Below, in pieces: positions 19,434-27,760 of a stretch of 45,309 nt of DNA. The notes beneath the pieces were generated by a model that was not told the DNA's origin, did not search any database, and saw only the letters and a program-made list of their open reading frames with translations. Every line of letters begins with the position of its first letter. Position 1 is the first letter of the stretch. A program made the position numbers and the translations under genes. Source of the DNA: an uncultured Bacteroidota bacterium (lineage in GTDB: Bacteria; Bacteroidota; Bacteroidia; Chitinophagales; Chitinophagaceae); NCBI GenBank assembly GCA_903853805.1, contig CAINUN010000102.1, positions 1-45,309 of the forward strand, read 5' to 3'.

Positions 19434-20564
19434 TTATTTATTCCTACCTACTTTTAATTTTCTTTCGTGTTTTGCTTTTTGGTTTGCCAAAAAGTTATCT
19501 GAATGTGCCGGTCCATTAATCTTTGATAAATCAATTTCTTCCCTGTTCACGTCACTCACTTCATGAATATCGAATAAAAGTTTAGGGTTTTTACCAATTA
19601 TTTCATTCACCAACTCAGGTTGTGCTTCCACTGCACCTTGATAATGGTTTTGTGAAATCACACTATGGCGATCAATTTTTGATGGTCCTTCAATGACCCA
19701 ATCGCTAGCTTGTTTTTTATGGAAACGACAATCATTGCAAATCCATTCTTCTACTTCGCCCCATTTATCTTTTCTTGCGGTAACACGGAATACCTCTTCG
19801 CCCCTCATCCACAAACGTGTTTTTCCACTACACGTTGGGCAATTGCGATGTGCATCCACGGGTTTTGTAAACCAAACACGGTTTTTAAAACGGAACGTTT
19901 TATCAGTTAACGCTCCTACTGGGCAAACATCAATTACATTTCCTATAAACTCGTTTTCCAATGCTTTTCCTATGAAAGTGCTGATTTCTGCATGATCTCC
20001 ACGCATCAAAACACCGTGTTCTCTTTTTCCTGTCAATTGATTTGCAGCGAAAACGCAGCGATAGCAAAGAATACAGCGTGTTTTATGAAGTTGGATATAT
20101 TCTCCAATGTCTTCTTGTGAAAATGTTGTGCGTTCAAATTCAGTGCGCGTTGTGGATGAACCGTGTTCGTAACTCAAGTCTTGCAAATGACATTCGCCAG
20201 CTTGGTCACACACAGGGCAATCTAAAGGGTGATTTAAAAGCTGCATTTCAACCACACCCTTTCTTGCTTCTACAACTTTTGGTGATGTCATGTTTTTAAC
20301 TTCCATGCCATCCATTACTGTGGTGCGGCAACTTGCTACAAGTTTAGGCATTGGGCGAGGGTCTTTTTCAGAACCTTTGCTTACTTCTACCAAACAGGTG
20401 CGGCATTTTCCACCACTCCCTTCCAGCTTGCTGTAATAACACATTGCAGGTGGTGTTACATCACCGCCAATTTCACGAGCAGCATTTAGAATAGTCGTTC
20501 CTGCTGGAACTTCTATCGTTATGTTGTCAATGGTTACTTTAAATTTTGGAGTCTGTTCAGACAT
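19434..20564 (-). CDS. nuoG: NADH-quinone oxidoreductase subunit G, short form
   Basis: Iron-sulfur subunit of the NADH module. It has only 376 residues against roughly 700-900 in many bacteria. All N-terminal cluster ligands are present: 2Fe-2S C42/C54/C57/C79, the His-ligated 4Fe-4S H112/C116/C119/C125, and 4Fe-4S C164/C167/C170/C214. After this only the start of the molybdopterin-like domain remains, with an unusual CPTC (242-245) and CNDC (276-279) pair, and then a charged tail (about 300-376) with a Lys/Arg-rich end. The frame is intact and the gene lies cleanly between nuoF and nuoH, so this is a compact form and not a broken gene; I recall short NuoG proteins in other Bacteroidota. Confidence 0.93.
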   Translation of the reverse strand: MSEQTPKFKVTIDNITIEVPAGTTILNAAREIGGDVTPPAMCYYSKLEGSGGKCRTCLVEVSKGSEKDPRPMPKLVASCRTTVMDGMEVKNMTSPKVVEARKGVVEMQLLNHPLDCPVCDQAGECHLQDLSYEHGSSTTRTEFERTTFSQEDIGEYIQLHKTRCILCYRCVFAANQLTGKREHGVLMRGDHAEISTFIGKALENEFIGNVIDVCPVGALTDKTFRFKNRVWFTKPVDAHRNCPTCSGKTRLWMRGEEVFRVTARKDKWGEVEEWICNDCRFHKKQASDWVIEGPSKIDRHSVISQNHYQGAVEAQPELVNEIIGKNPKLLFDIHEVSDVNREEIDLSKINGPAHSDNFLANQKAKHERKLKVGRNK

Positions 20565-20590
20565 ATTTTATGCTTTGTACAGATTAAATA

Positions 20591-21958
20591 TTATACTGTT
20601 ACCGTTGATAATGGTTCAGCATAATGTGCCAATCCATAATTTCTTGTTTGCGCTTCTTCAGGATGTGTTACATGCCATTCAAATTCGTCACGGAAATGAC
20701 GAATAGCAGCAGCAACGGGCCAAGCAGCAGCATCGCCCAACGGGCAAATAGTGTTGCCTTCAATTTTGCCTTGAATATCCCAAAGCAAATCAATATCACT
20801 CATTTTGCCCTTGCCATATTCAATGTTCTTCAGGATTTTGTACATCCAACCAGTTCCTTCGCGGCATGGACTACATTGTCCGCAACTTTCATGGTTGTAA
20901 AATCTTGCTAAAGTCATCGTATGACGAACAACGCATTGATCTTCATCTAAAACAATAAACCCGCCAGAACCCATCATCGTACCTGTTGCAAAACCACCAT
21001 CTGAAAGACTTTCGTAGTTCATGTAACGGGTTTCGCCCTTGGCAGTTTTGAATAATAAATTAGCAGGAACAATTGGAACAGAAGATCCACCAGGAATACA
21101 TGCTTTCAGCTTTTTCCCTTTAGGAATGCCGCTGCAATATTCATCGCTGTAGATAAATTCTTCTACAGAAAGATTCATTTCAATTTCATAAACGCCAGGC
21201 TTATTGATATTGCCACATGCAGAAATCAATTTAGTGCCAGTAGAACGACCAACACCTATTTTTGAATAAGCCTCACCGCCAATATTCATGATTGGAACCA
21301 CTGCTGCTAATGTTTCTACATTATTCACCACCGTTGGGCGCAGCCAAAGACCTTGCACAGCAGGGAATGGCGGTTTGATTCTTGGATTACCACGTTTCCC
21401 TTCTAATGATTCAAGTAAAGCAGTTTCTTCACCGCAGATATAAGCACCCGCACCACGTTGTACATGAATCTCGCAATCAAAACCTGTACCCTGAATGTTT
21501 TTCCCTAGCCAACCATTGGTTTTTGCTTCGGCAATGGCTTGTTCTAAAACATCAACAATCCAAGCATATTCTCCGCGTATGTATATAAATGTAAGGTTGC
21601 TTCCTAAAGCAAAACTACTGATGAGCAATCCTTCTATTAAAAGATGAGGAAGAAATTCCATCAAATAGCGATCTTTAAAAGTGCCTGGCTCTGATTCGTC
21701 TGCATTACAAACTAAGTGACGGGGAACACCTTCCGGTTTGGCCAGAAAACTCCATTTCATTCCTGCAGGAAAACCAGCACCACCACGTCCTCGAAGACCG
21801 CTCTTTTTCACTTCTTCCACAATTTCATCAGGGGCCATTTTCAAAGCCTTTTCAGCAGCTCGGTAACCACCATGCTTTCTGTAGATTTCGTAATAACGTA
21901 TGCCTTCTATGTGTGCGTTTTCTAAAAGTAGTTTCATTTTTTTTGATTCAAAAGTCAA
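20591..21958 (-). CDS. nuoF: NADH-quinone oxidoreductase subunit F
   Basis: Binds NADH and FMN and holds cluster N3, the electron entry point of complex I. The 455 residues contain the glycine-rich NADH/FMN segment GLRGRGGAGFPAGMKWSF (about 54-71), the FMN-contacting CNADESEPGTFKDR, and the 4Fe-4S ligands ESCGQCSPCREGT plus a later NTICPLGD cysteine. The start may be at 21958 or at the second methionine (21937). Confidence 0.98.
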   Translation of the reverse strand: MTFESKKMKLLLENAHIEGIRYYEIYRKHGGYRAAEKALKMAPDEIVEEVKKSGLRGRGGAGFPAGMKWSFLAKPEGVPRHLVCNADESEPGTFKDRYLMEFLPHLLIEGLLISSFALGSNLTFIYIRGEYAWIVDVLEQAIAEAKTNGWLGKNIQGTGFDCEIHVQRGAGAYICGEETALLESLEGKRGNPRIKPPFPAVQGLWLRPTVVNNVETLAAVVPIMNIGGEAYSKIGVGRSTGTKLISACGNINKPGVYEIEMNLSVEEFIYSDEYCSGIPKGKKLKACIPGGSSVPIVPANLLFKTAKGETRYMNYESLSDGGFATGTMMGSGGFIVLDEDQCVVRHTMTLARFYNHESCGQCSPCREGTGWMYKILKNIEYGKGKMSDIDLLWDIQGKIEGNTICPLGDAAAWPVAAAIRHFRDEFEWHVTHPEEAQTRNYGLAHYAEPLSTVTV

Positions 21959-21982
21959 AATACAAATACAACCATTGAATGT

Positions 21983-22495
21983 TTAGTTGTTTTTTGCAGC
22001 ATTTCTTCTGCATTCGTCTATTATCAGGTCCACCTTTTCTTTAGTCAAATGTTCACGGTAGTGCTTTCCTAATTGCATCATAGGTGCATAGCCGCAAGCC
22101 CCCAAGCATTCGGCAGGTTTCAGTGTAAACAAACCATCAGAAGTTGTTTCACCTTCGTTGATGCCCAACTTATCTTTTATGTATTGAATAATGTCATCGC
22201 TGCCATTCAACATACATGGACCAGTACGACAAACTTCAAACACGTGTTTGCCAACAGGTTTTAAATTAAACATACTGTAGAATGTAGCCACTTCATACAC
22301 CTCAATAGGTAGAATATTGAGCATGATAGCCACATGATCCATGGTTGTCACATCAAGCCAACCATTGTTTTCTTCCTGTGCAATATGTAGTATAGGAATC
22401 AACGCACTTTTTTGTTTCCCATCAGGGTAACGTGCAATGATTTCATTTACTTTTTTTAGTTTTTCTTCTGAAAATTTCATGTTGTTCAAATTCAA
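21983..22495 (-). CDS. nuoE: NADH-quinone oxidoreductase subunit E
   Basis: Thioredoxin-fold subunit with the 2Fe-2S cluster N1a, paired with NuoF. The 170 residues carry the ligands in CRTGPC (C-x4-C) and CLGAC (C-x3-C). An N-terminal helical bundle precedes. The start may be at 22495 or at the next methionine (22480, MKFSEEKL). It is 6 bases after nuoD. Confidence 0.98.
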   Translation of the reverse strand: MNLNNMKFSEEKLKKVNEIIARYPDGKQKSALIPILHIAQEENNGWLDVTTMDHVAIMLNILPIEVYEVATFYSMFNLKPVGKHVFEVCRTGPCMLNGSDDIIQYIKDKLGINEGETTSDGLFTLKPAECLGACGYAPMMQLGKHYREHLTKEKVDLIIDECRRNAAKNN

Positions 22496-22501
22496 AGAGA
22501 A

Positions 22502-23725
22502 TTAAGCGTCTAATTCGCCCGCTATTACATTCAAACTACTTAATGTAACAATGGCGTCACTCAATAAACCACCTTTAATAATTTCAGGGAAAACCTGATA
22601 ATAAATAAAACAAGGGCGGCGGAAATGTAATCGATAAGGTGTTCTGCCACCATCGCTTACAAGATAATAGCCAACCTCACCATTTGCACCTTCAACCGCA
22701 TGATAGACTTCACCAGGAAGTATTGCTGATTCTCCCATCACGATTTTGAAATGGTAAATCAAGGCTTCCATCTTAGTGTAAACATCTTTTTTATCTGGCA
22801 AATAAAACTCAGGAACCTCTGCATGATACACATTTGGGTCGAGGTCTTTCAACTTTTCCAATGCTTGCTGAATGATGCTCATGCTTTCCCAAATTTCTCC
22901 ATTACGAACCATGAAACGGTCATAAACATCGCCAGTGGTTCCTACAGGAATTTTAAAATCGAAATCTTCATAAGAAGAGTAGGGAGCAGTCACCCTAACA
23001 TCATAATCAACTCCAGCTGCGCGTAGATTTGGGCCAGTAACGCTGTAAGCCATTGCCATTTCGGCTGAAAGCGGACCCGCACCCATACAACGATCCATGA
23101 AAATGCGGTTTCGGTTGAGTAGGTTTTCAAATTCTTGGTAAATCTTTGGAAAGGTCTTCATGAATTTGTCAAGCTTACTCCAAAAAACATCGTTGAAATT
23201 ACGCTCGAACCCGCCAAAGCGACCCATATTGGTCGTCAGACGAGAACCACAAATTTCTTCAAACATTTCATAGATTTTCTCCCTTTCTTGAAAGACATAG
23301 GTAAACCCTGTAAGCGCACCAGTATCTACACCAATCACCGAATTGCACACCAAATGGTCAGCAATTCTCGATAACTCCATGACTAAGACACGAAGATAGT
23401 CAACTCGTTTAGGTGTATTTATGCCCACCAATTTTTCAACTGTTAGCAACCAACCTGTGTTGTTGATAGGTGCAGAGCAATAATTTAAACGGTCGGTAAG
23501 GGTAGTAATTTGGTAAAAAGGTTTGCGTTCTGCAATTTTTTCAAACCCACGATGAATGTAACCTAAAGTGGGGTCGGTGGATAAAACTCTTTCACCATCT
23601 ATTTCCATGATGTTTTGAAACACACCATGAGTAGCGGGGTGAGTAGGTCCCAAATTTATGGTAGTCGTTTGCTTGGCAAGCGATTCTTCAGAAAGCGGAA
23701 TATGGGGGTGATGATGTTCCATCAA
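22502..23725 (-). CDS. nuoD: NADH-quinone oxidoreductase subunit D
   Basis: The 49-kDa subunit, which forms the quinone site with NuoB. The 407 residues show INLGPTHPATHGVFQ near the N-terminus, LGYIHRGFEKIAE, and the C-terminal RLHFRRPCF and VIAGELDA. The HPATHG histidine is the quinone head-group contact known in the family. nuoC and nuoD are separate genes here, unlike the fused nuoCD of Escherichia coli. Confidence 0.98.
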   Translation of the reverse strand: MMEHHHPHIPLSEESLAKQTTTINLGPTHPATHGVFQNIMEIDGERVLSTDPTLGYIHRGFEKIAERKPFYQITTLTDRLNYCSAPINNTGWLLTVEKLVGINTPKRVDYLRVLVMELSRIADHLVCNSVIGVDTGALTGFTYVFQEREKIYEMFEEICGSRLTTNMGRFGGFERNFNDVFWSKLDKFMKTFPKIYQEFENLLNRNRIFMDRCMGAGPLSAEMAMAYSVTGPNLRAAGVDYDVRVTAPYSSYEDFDFKIPVGTTGDVYDRFMVRNGEIWESMSIIQQALEKLKDLDPNVYHAEVPEFYLPDKKDVYTKMEALIYHFKIVMGESAILPGEVYHAVEGANGEVGYYLVSDGGRTPYRLHFRRPCFIYYQVFPEIIKGGLLSDAIVTLSSLNVIAGELDA

Positions 23726-23774
23726 ATCTTAATAGTTAAAAATTGAAAACGTATAATATTTCCTGTTCGTCAGT

Positions 23775-24275
23775 TTATCTTCCAAACATTTCATCATCTT
23801 TATCTGTTCGCTGAGGATCTTCTAAAGTATATTCTTTACGAAGTGGGAAATAATCCATTTCGTCTGCATTTAATATTCTTCTCAAATCAGGATGACCTAC
23901 GAAGTTAATTCCAAAGAAATCATAGGTTTCGCGTTCCATCCAATTGGCTCCTAGAAAAATTTTTGTCACCGTGAAAACATCAGGTTTTTCAATTGGAACA
24001 AACGTTTTTACACGAATTCTTATACGGTCGTAAAGGTTATGCAGATGATATACCACGCCCAATTCTTGCCCTTTGTTTTCAGGATAGTGAATACCTGTTA
24101 AATCGGTAAGAAATCTGAAACGCAATTGCTCGTCATCAAAAAGATATTGAATCAATTTTAGGCTTTGATCTGCAACAACAGTTACTGACAGCATTTCATG
24201 AGATTCGTCAAACGAAATGTGCTCCCCAAATTTTTGAGAAAGTTGTTGTTTAATATTTTCGTTGTTCAATGACAT
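23775..24275 (-). CDS. nuoC: NADH-quinone oxidoreductase subunit C
   Basis: The 30-kDa subunit of the peripheral arm, structural, close to NuoD. The 166 residues include the signature ERETYDFFGINFVGHPDLRR and FPLRKEY (family ERE-x-x-D-x-F/W-GI-x-F). It lies between nuoB (9 bases) and nuoD (49 bases). Confidence 0.97.
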   Translation of the reverse strand: MSLNNENIKQQLSQKFGEHISFDESHEMLSVTVVADQSLKLIQYLFDDEQLRFRFLTDLTGIHYPENKGQELGVVYHLHNLYDRIRIRVKTFVPIEKPDVFTVTKIFLGANWMERETYDFFGINFVGHPDLRRILNADEMDYFPLRKEYTLEDPQRTDKDDEMFGR

Positions 24276-24284
24276 GATCTTTGA

Positions 24285-24854
24285 TTATTGAATTCCGTAG
24301 CTTTCCATAAGTGAATTGTATTGAGGACTTGTGCGGCGACGCATGCTTTCATTGCCTATTAATTCTTGCAATTTTAAAACGCCATCAATCAACCCTTCCG
24401 GACGAGGAGGACAGCCTGGTACATACACATCAACTGGAATCACTTGGTCAATGCCCTGCAATACAGAATATGAATCGAAAACACCTCCAGTACAAGCACA
24501 AGCACCAACAGCCACTACCCAACGAGGTTCTGCCATTTGAATATATACTTGCCTAAGTACAGGTCCGAGTTTTTTAGAAATAGTGCCACAAACCAACAGC
24601 ATATCGCATTGGCGAGGCGTAAAACCCATACGTTCGGAACCAAAGCGAGCAAGGTCGTAGTTGGAACCCATTGTTGCCATAAACTCAATGCCACAACATG
24701 AAGTTGCGAAAGGCAAAGGCCACATAGAGTTTTTCCTTGCCAATCCTACAAACTTATCAAAAGATGTAGCAAAGAAACCTTCACCGGCATAACCTTCAGG
24801 AAGGTCAACCATGGTTACTTTATCGTTGGTATTATATTGAACAGGACGAGACAT
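24285..24854 (-). CDS. nuoB: NADH-quinone oxidoreductase subunit B
   Basis: Holds cluster N2, the last iron-sulfur centre before quinone. The 189 residues contain the tandem cysteine ATSCCGIEFM, the third ligand in VVAVGACACTGG and the fourth in YVPGCPPRPE, all conserved in PSST-type subunits. The usual GxCANTGG is GACACTGG here. It is preceded by an A/T-rich spacer with TTCAAAATT repeats. Confidence 0.98.
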   Translation of the reverse strand: MSRPVQYNTNDKVTMVDLPEGYAGEGFFATSFDKFVGLARKNSMWPLPFATSCCGIEFMATMGSNYDLARFGSERMGFTPRQCDMLLVCGTISKKLGPVLRQVYIQMAEPRWVVAVGACACTGGVFDSYSVLQGIDQVIPVDVYVPGCPPRPEGLIDGVLKLQELIGNESMRRRTSPQYNSLMESYGIQ

Positions 24855-24887
24855 TTTTAATTTTGAATGTTGGATTTTGAATGAGCG

Positions 24888-25280
24888 TTACTCTTCCCAT
24901 TCTAAAGCTCCTTTTTTAATAATGTAAATAAAGCCACAAAGGAAAAAAGCCACAAACATCAATACAGCCATGAAACCCTCAGTGCCTAATTCTTTAAAAT
25001 TGATGGCATAAGGATAAAAGAAAATGACTTCCACATCGAACAACACAAAAAGAATGGCAACCAAAAAATATTTGATAGCCATCGGTTGTCTTGCGTTACC
25101 CACTTGAGGAATTCCAGATTCGAAGTTGATGAGTTTGTCGGCGGTTTTTCTTTTAGGTCCTAAAAGGTGAGTTACTCCCACCATAAAAATCACGAAACCT
25201 ATAGCCACAAGTAGTTGGAGAACCACGGGCAAATAATTGATTGGAGTACTTTGCTCCACTGCCAGCATCAGCGTATTCAT
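24888..25280 (-). CDS. nuoA: NADH-quinone oxidoreductase subunit A
   Basis: Small membrane subunit (130 residues, three helices) next to NuoH and the quinone channel. The conserved loop and second helix are visible as FESGIPQVGNAR and FDVEVIFFYPYA. It is the first gene of the operon, 28 bases downstream of the predicted transcription start. Confidence 0.97.
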   Translation of the reverse strand: MNTLMLAVEQSTPINYLPVVLQLLVAIGFVIFMVGVTHLLGPKRKTADKLINFESGIPQVGNARQPMAIKYFLVAILFVLFDVEVIFFYPYAINFKELGTEGFMAVLMFVAFFLCGFIYIIKKGALEWEE

Positions 25281-25314
25281 AACGGTCGTTAAGTTGCTTC
25301 TGAATAAAGCGGGA

Positions 25315-25344
25315 CAAAGGTAGTGCGAAGGAGTGAATATACAA
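25315..25344 (-). promoter_or_regulatory. Promoter of the nuoA-N operon
   Basis: On the minus strand, TTG (25342-25344), a 19-base spacer and TACCTTTG (25315-25322), an exact match to the Bacteroidota TTG-N19-TAnnTTTG consensus. Transcription should start near 25308, giving a leader of about 28 bases. No other good promoter was noticed within the operon, though I did not scan every coding region. Confidence 0.75.
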
Positions 25345-25425
25345 CGGGCGTTATCACCTGACTTTTATCATGTTGAATGGTGATTTTCATTAACCCTTTC
25401 GCTTTCGGGCATATCTTGTTGAAAA

Positions 25426-26688
25426 CTATTTTGCTTCTATCAAAAGCTTCTTTTTAACAGAAATATTATTAGCAGAAAGAAATATCCAATAAACACCGCT
25501 TCCAGTAAAAGAGGCTTCAATCGGTATTTGGTTGTTACCAGCATTCAGTTTTACTTTTTGTTCTTGTATAAGTTTACCATTGGCATCTAAAATTTTCATG
25601 TCTGCAGTTAGGCTCCTTGATGCAATTATTTTTATTGAAAAGGTTCCTTTATTCGGATTTGGAAAAATAGTTACCGTTTCATTGGTAAACGATGGGGTTT
25701 TTACACCAACAGATTGATACCAATTCGATAAATAAGGTTCAAAATTGATTTTCTGAAGTTTGGGCGTAATAGTGATAATAGAGTTGCTGATTTTTTCGTT
25801 CGAGATAAAAAACGTTTTACCGTCTCTTGTGGCAATGCCTTCCATTTGCAACAAAGGTTGATTCATGTCCAATTTCCGCTTATTGCCCGAAAAGAAATTA
25901 TCACCTGTAAAATCATAAAGCAAATAGAAAAACGGATAGAACATGCTGCCTGTAAAATTATAGCCACAGAGCACAACCGTCTTTTTAGCAGGTTGATAGT
26001 TTGCCCCTGTAATCATTCCCTGAACGTTAAAAGTTGTGCGATGTCTTGCAGCATAATTCCCCGGCGTTTTGGGCAAGGCATAAACACTTGTTTTTTTACT
26101 CAACCACTGTTTTGTAAACAAATAAATGCTGTCATCAGTTGCTATAAATGCTTCGCAATCAAAGTCTGTGTTGTTGTTGCCTGTTCCCGTAAAATCTGTT
26201 TGGTCATCATAATGAAACCATATCGTATCGGAGATAATCGTGTTGTTGCCTAATTCCGATTTTTTCAATCGAAGTAGATGCAGGTTCTGACGGTTGCCAT
26301 TGCCATTGTTGCCAAAGTCGCCCACATACACATAGTCATTGTCCTGCGAAATTTCTTCCCAATCATAATTCACCGTGTTGTTGATGGATACTGAGTGTAC
26401 AACATTGCCCGTCAACGTATCTACAGCATGAATGTGCGTGTCGGTATTATCATTGTGCGACCACACATAATTGTTGTACCAAATCAGCCCCGATGTTTCT
26501 TGCAACGTATCTCCTAATTCCAATGCACCAAATGGCGAAACCGTGGTGGCATTGTAGTTGCAACTGCCATCATTATTGGTAGCAGCGCTATTATAATTAT
26601 TGGCTTGTAGGTCAGTGCATCCATAAACTTGTGCGTTTAAAGAAGTACTTATTAATACCATTACTACCCCTAAGAAAAACTGTTTCAT
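25426..26688 (-). CDS. Secreted protein with T9SS sorting domain
   Basis: An exported 420-residue protein, probably passed to the surface by the type IX secretion system. I start at 26688 because the following 20 residues form a signal peptide (cleavage near LNA-Q); a longer frame opens at 26769 but would lie in the promoter. After the signal is a CTDxxAxNYNxxAxxxDGSC motif, a short Cys/Asn repeat common in Bacteroidota surface proteins, then a region of YVYVGDFGNNG-like strands resembling a beta-propeller. The last 80 residues (from IFPNPNKGTFSI) are a T9SS type A signal. Substrate or role is unknown. It is divergent from the MGMT-like gene. Confidence 0.82.
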   Translation of the reverse strand: MKQFFLGVVMVLISTSLNAQVYGCTDLQANNYNSAATNNDGSCNYNATTVSPFGALELGDTLQETSGLIWYNNYVWSHNDNTDTHIHAVDTLTGNVVHSVSINNTVNYDWEEISQDNDYVYVGDFGNNGNGNRQNLHLLRLKKSELGNNTIISDTIWFHYDDQTDFTGTGNNNTDFDCEAFIATDDSIYLFTKQWLSKKTSVYALPKTPGNYAARHRTTFNVQGMITGANYQPAKKTVVLCGYNFTGSMFYPFFYLLYDFTGDNFFSGNKRKLDMNQPLLQMEGIATRDGKTFFISNEKISNSIITITPKLQKINFEPYLSNWYQSVGVKTPSFTNETVTIFPNPNKGTFSIKIIASRSLTADMKILDANGKLIQEQKVKLNAGNNQIPIEASFTGSGVYWIFLSANNISVKKKLLIEAK

Positions 26689-26708
26689 GCTACCCGAGAT
26701 TAATCCTA

Positions 26709-26758
26709 TTTGAAGAAAAGAATTGGCTATAAATTTAGCTTTTAAAACCGAAACCAAA
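26709..26758. promoter_or_regulatory. Mirror-symmetric divergent promoter
   Basis: TTTG (26709-26712), 17 bases, the palindrome TAAATTTA (26730-26737), 17 bases, CAAA (26755-26758). The central box could serve as the -7 element in both directions: towards the MGMT-like gene on the plus strand and the T9SS gene on the minus strand. TAAATTTA differs from TAnnTTTG at the last base. Confidence 0.4.
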
Positions 26759-27177
26759 TGGCTTATCAACGCAAATCATGGGCTGAGAAAATGAATGTTA
26801 CGGCAAAACCCAAAATAGAAAAAACCGTAAAAGCTTTTGCCGACATTCCCGAAGGGAGCACACTATTCATTGCCACGCCTGCTATTATCGACAACTACCT
26901 CCAACAAATTCCTACGGGCACACACACTACCCTACAACAAATGCGCAAAGACCTTGCTGTCGAGCATGGCGCACAATTCACCTGCCCCATTACTGCTGGA
27001 ATTTTCTTAAGGATTTGTGCCGAGAAAGCTTACGAAGATTTCCAAAAAGGAAAATCCATCAAAAGCATCACTCCCTTTTGGAGAATGATTGATAAAAAAG
27101 CACCCGCTGCCAAAAAACTAACTTTCGGTTACGATTTTGTTCATGAGCAACGCTTGAAAGAAGGCTTGGAAAAATAG
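26758..27177 (+). CDS. MGMT-family-like small protein
   Basis: A 139-residue soluble protein similar to entries commonly annotated as MGMT (methylguanine methyltransferase-like) family. The recognisable core is TTLQQMRKDLAVEHGAQFTCP followed by ITAGIFLRI (about residues 58-87) and then ITPFWRMI. This matches the general pattern of that family (RxxLAxxxGAxxxCPxTTGIFxRI...TPYWRV). The classical alkyltransferase motif PCHRV is absent, so repair activity should not be assumed; the single conserved Cys lies in TCPITAG. It is a lone gene with a promoter overlapping that of the divergent T9SS gene. Confidence 0.65.
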   Translation: MAYQRKSWAEKMNVTAKPKIEKTVKAFADIPEGSTLFIATPAIIDNYLQQIPTGTHTTLQQMRKDLAVEHGAQFTCPITAGIFLRICAEKAYEDFQKGKSIKSITPFWRMIDKKAPAAKKLTFGYDFVHEQRLKEGLEK

Positions 27178-27355
27178 AACAACCAGTTTTACTCTTGTTT
27201 TGTTGTTGTGTTACTTTGTGTTTTCGAAAATACAAAGACACTAAAAAACACACAACTTCATCCAAAATTCAACATTTTGGTTCGCAAGAGAAAAGTCCAA
27301 ATTCCATCCCCAAAGCTTTCGGGACAAAATCCTAAATTAGTTGAAATTGAATCTA

Positions 27356-27586
27356 CAAGAACCTTCCGATAATCGGTTGGAGGTTTTCGAAAGTCTTTTG
27401 GAGCCAGTAGAACGTGCTGCCTGGGTTTCCTTAAAAAATTTGGAGGTTTCCAAAAATACTACCGAGGTTGTAGAATATCATTTGGAGTAATGCGAAATTC
27501 ATTTGGAGGTTTTCGCAACCAATTTGGAGGTTTCCGAAGGTCGTTAGGAGGTTTCCGAAATTCAGGAACCGTCCGAAATCCCAGGA
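27356..27586. repeat. 21-bp tandem array D (11 units)
   Basis: Units of exactly 21 bases start at 27356, 27377, 27398 and every 21 bases to 27566. The core is TTGGAGGTTTCCGAA, best kept at 27377, 27440, 27503, 27524 and 27545. After 27566 the period slips to 19 (CGTCCGAA at 27570 and 27589). Both strands stay open across the array, giving FGGFRxx heptads on plus and FGNLQxx heptads on minus. It lies in the 27178-27760 gap, about 130-360 bases upstream of the DUF502 promoter; the rest of the gap (27178-27355, 27610-27715) shows nothing I recognise. Confidence 0.85.
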
Positions 27587-27716
27587 CTCGTCCGAAGAAA
27601 TCGGGGTGTTGTACTTGGCAATAAGAAAACACCACCAAAGCAAAGTTACTCGCGACTTAAATAAATTCAATGGCAAACTAAAAACCGGCAACTGACAACT
27701 AATAGATATAACTTAT

Positions 27717-27747
27717 TGGGGTTACACTTGCTTTTCTCCTACCTTTG
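27717..27747 (+). promoter_or_regulatory. Promoter of DUF502-serC(-DUF1015)
   Basis: TTG (27717-27719), 20-base spacer, TACCTTTG (27740-27747), an exact -7 box. Transcription should start near 27754, which supports the DUF502 start at 27761 and rules out the ATG at 27716. Confidence 0.7.
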
Positions 27748-27760
27748 CCATCTCACTTCC

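Noticed and set aside
27431-27691. 86-residue frame on the minus strand with seven-residue repeats
   Set aside because: It follows the 21-bp array; both strands are equally open and there is no promoter or recognisable domain, so it is not called as a gene.
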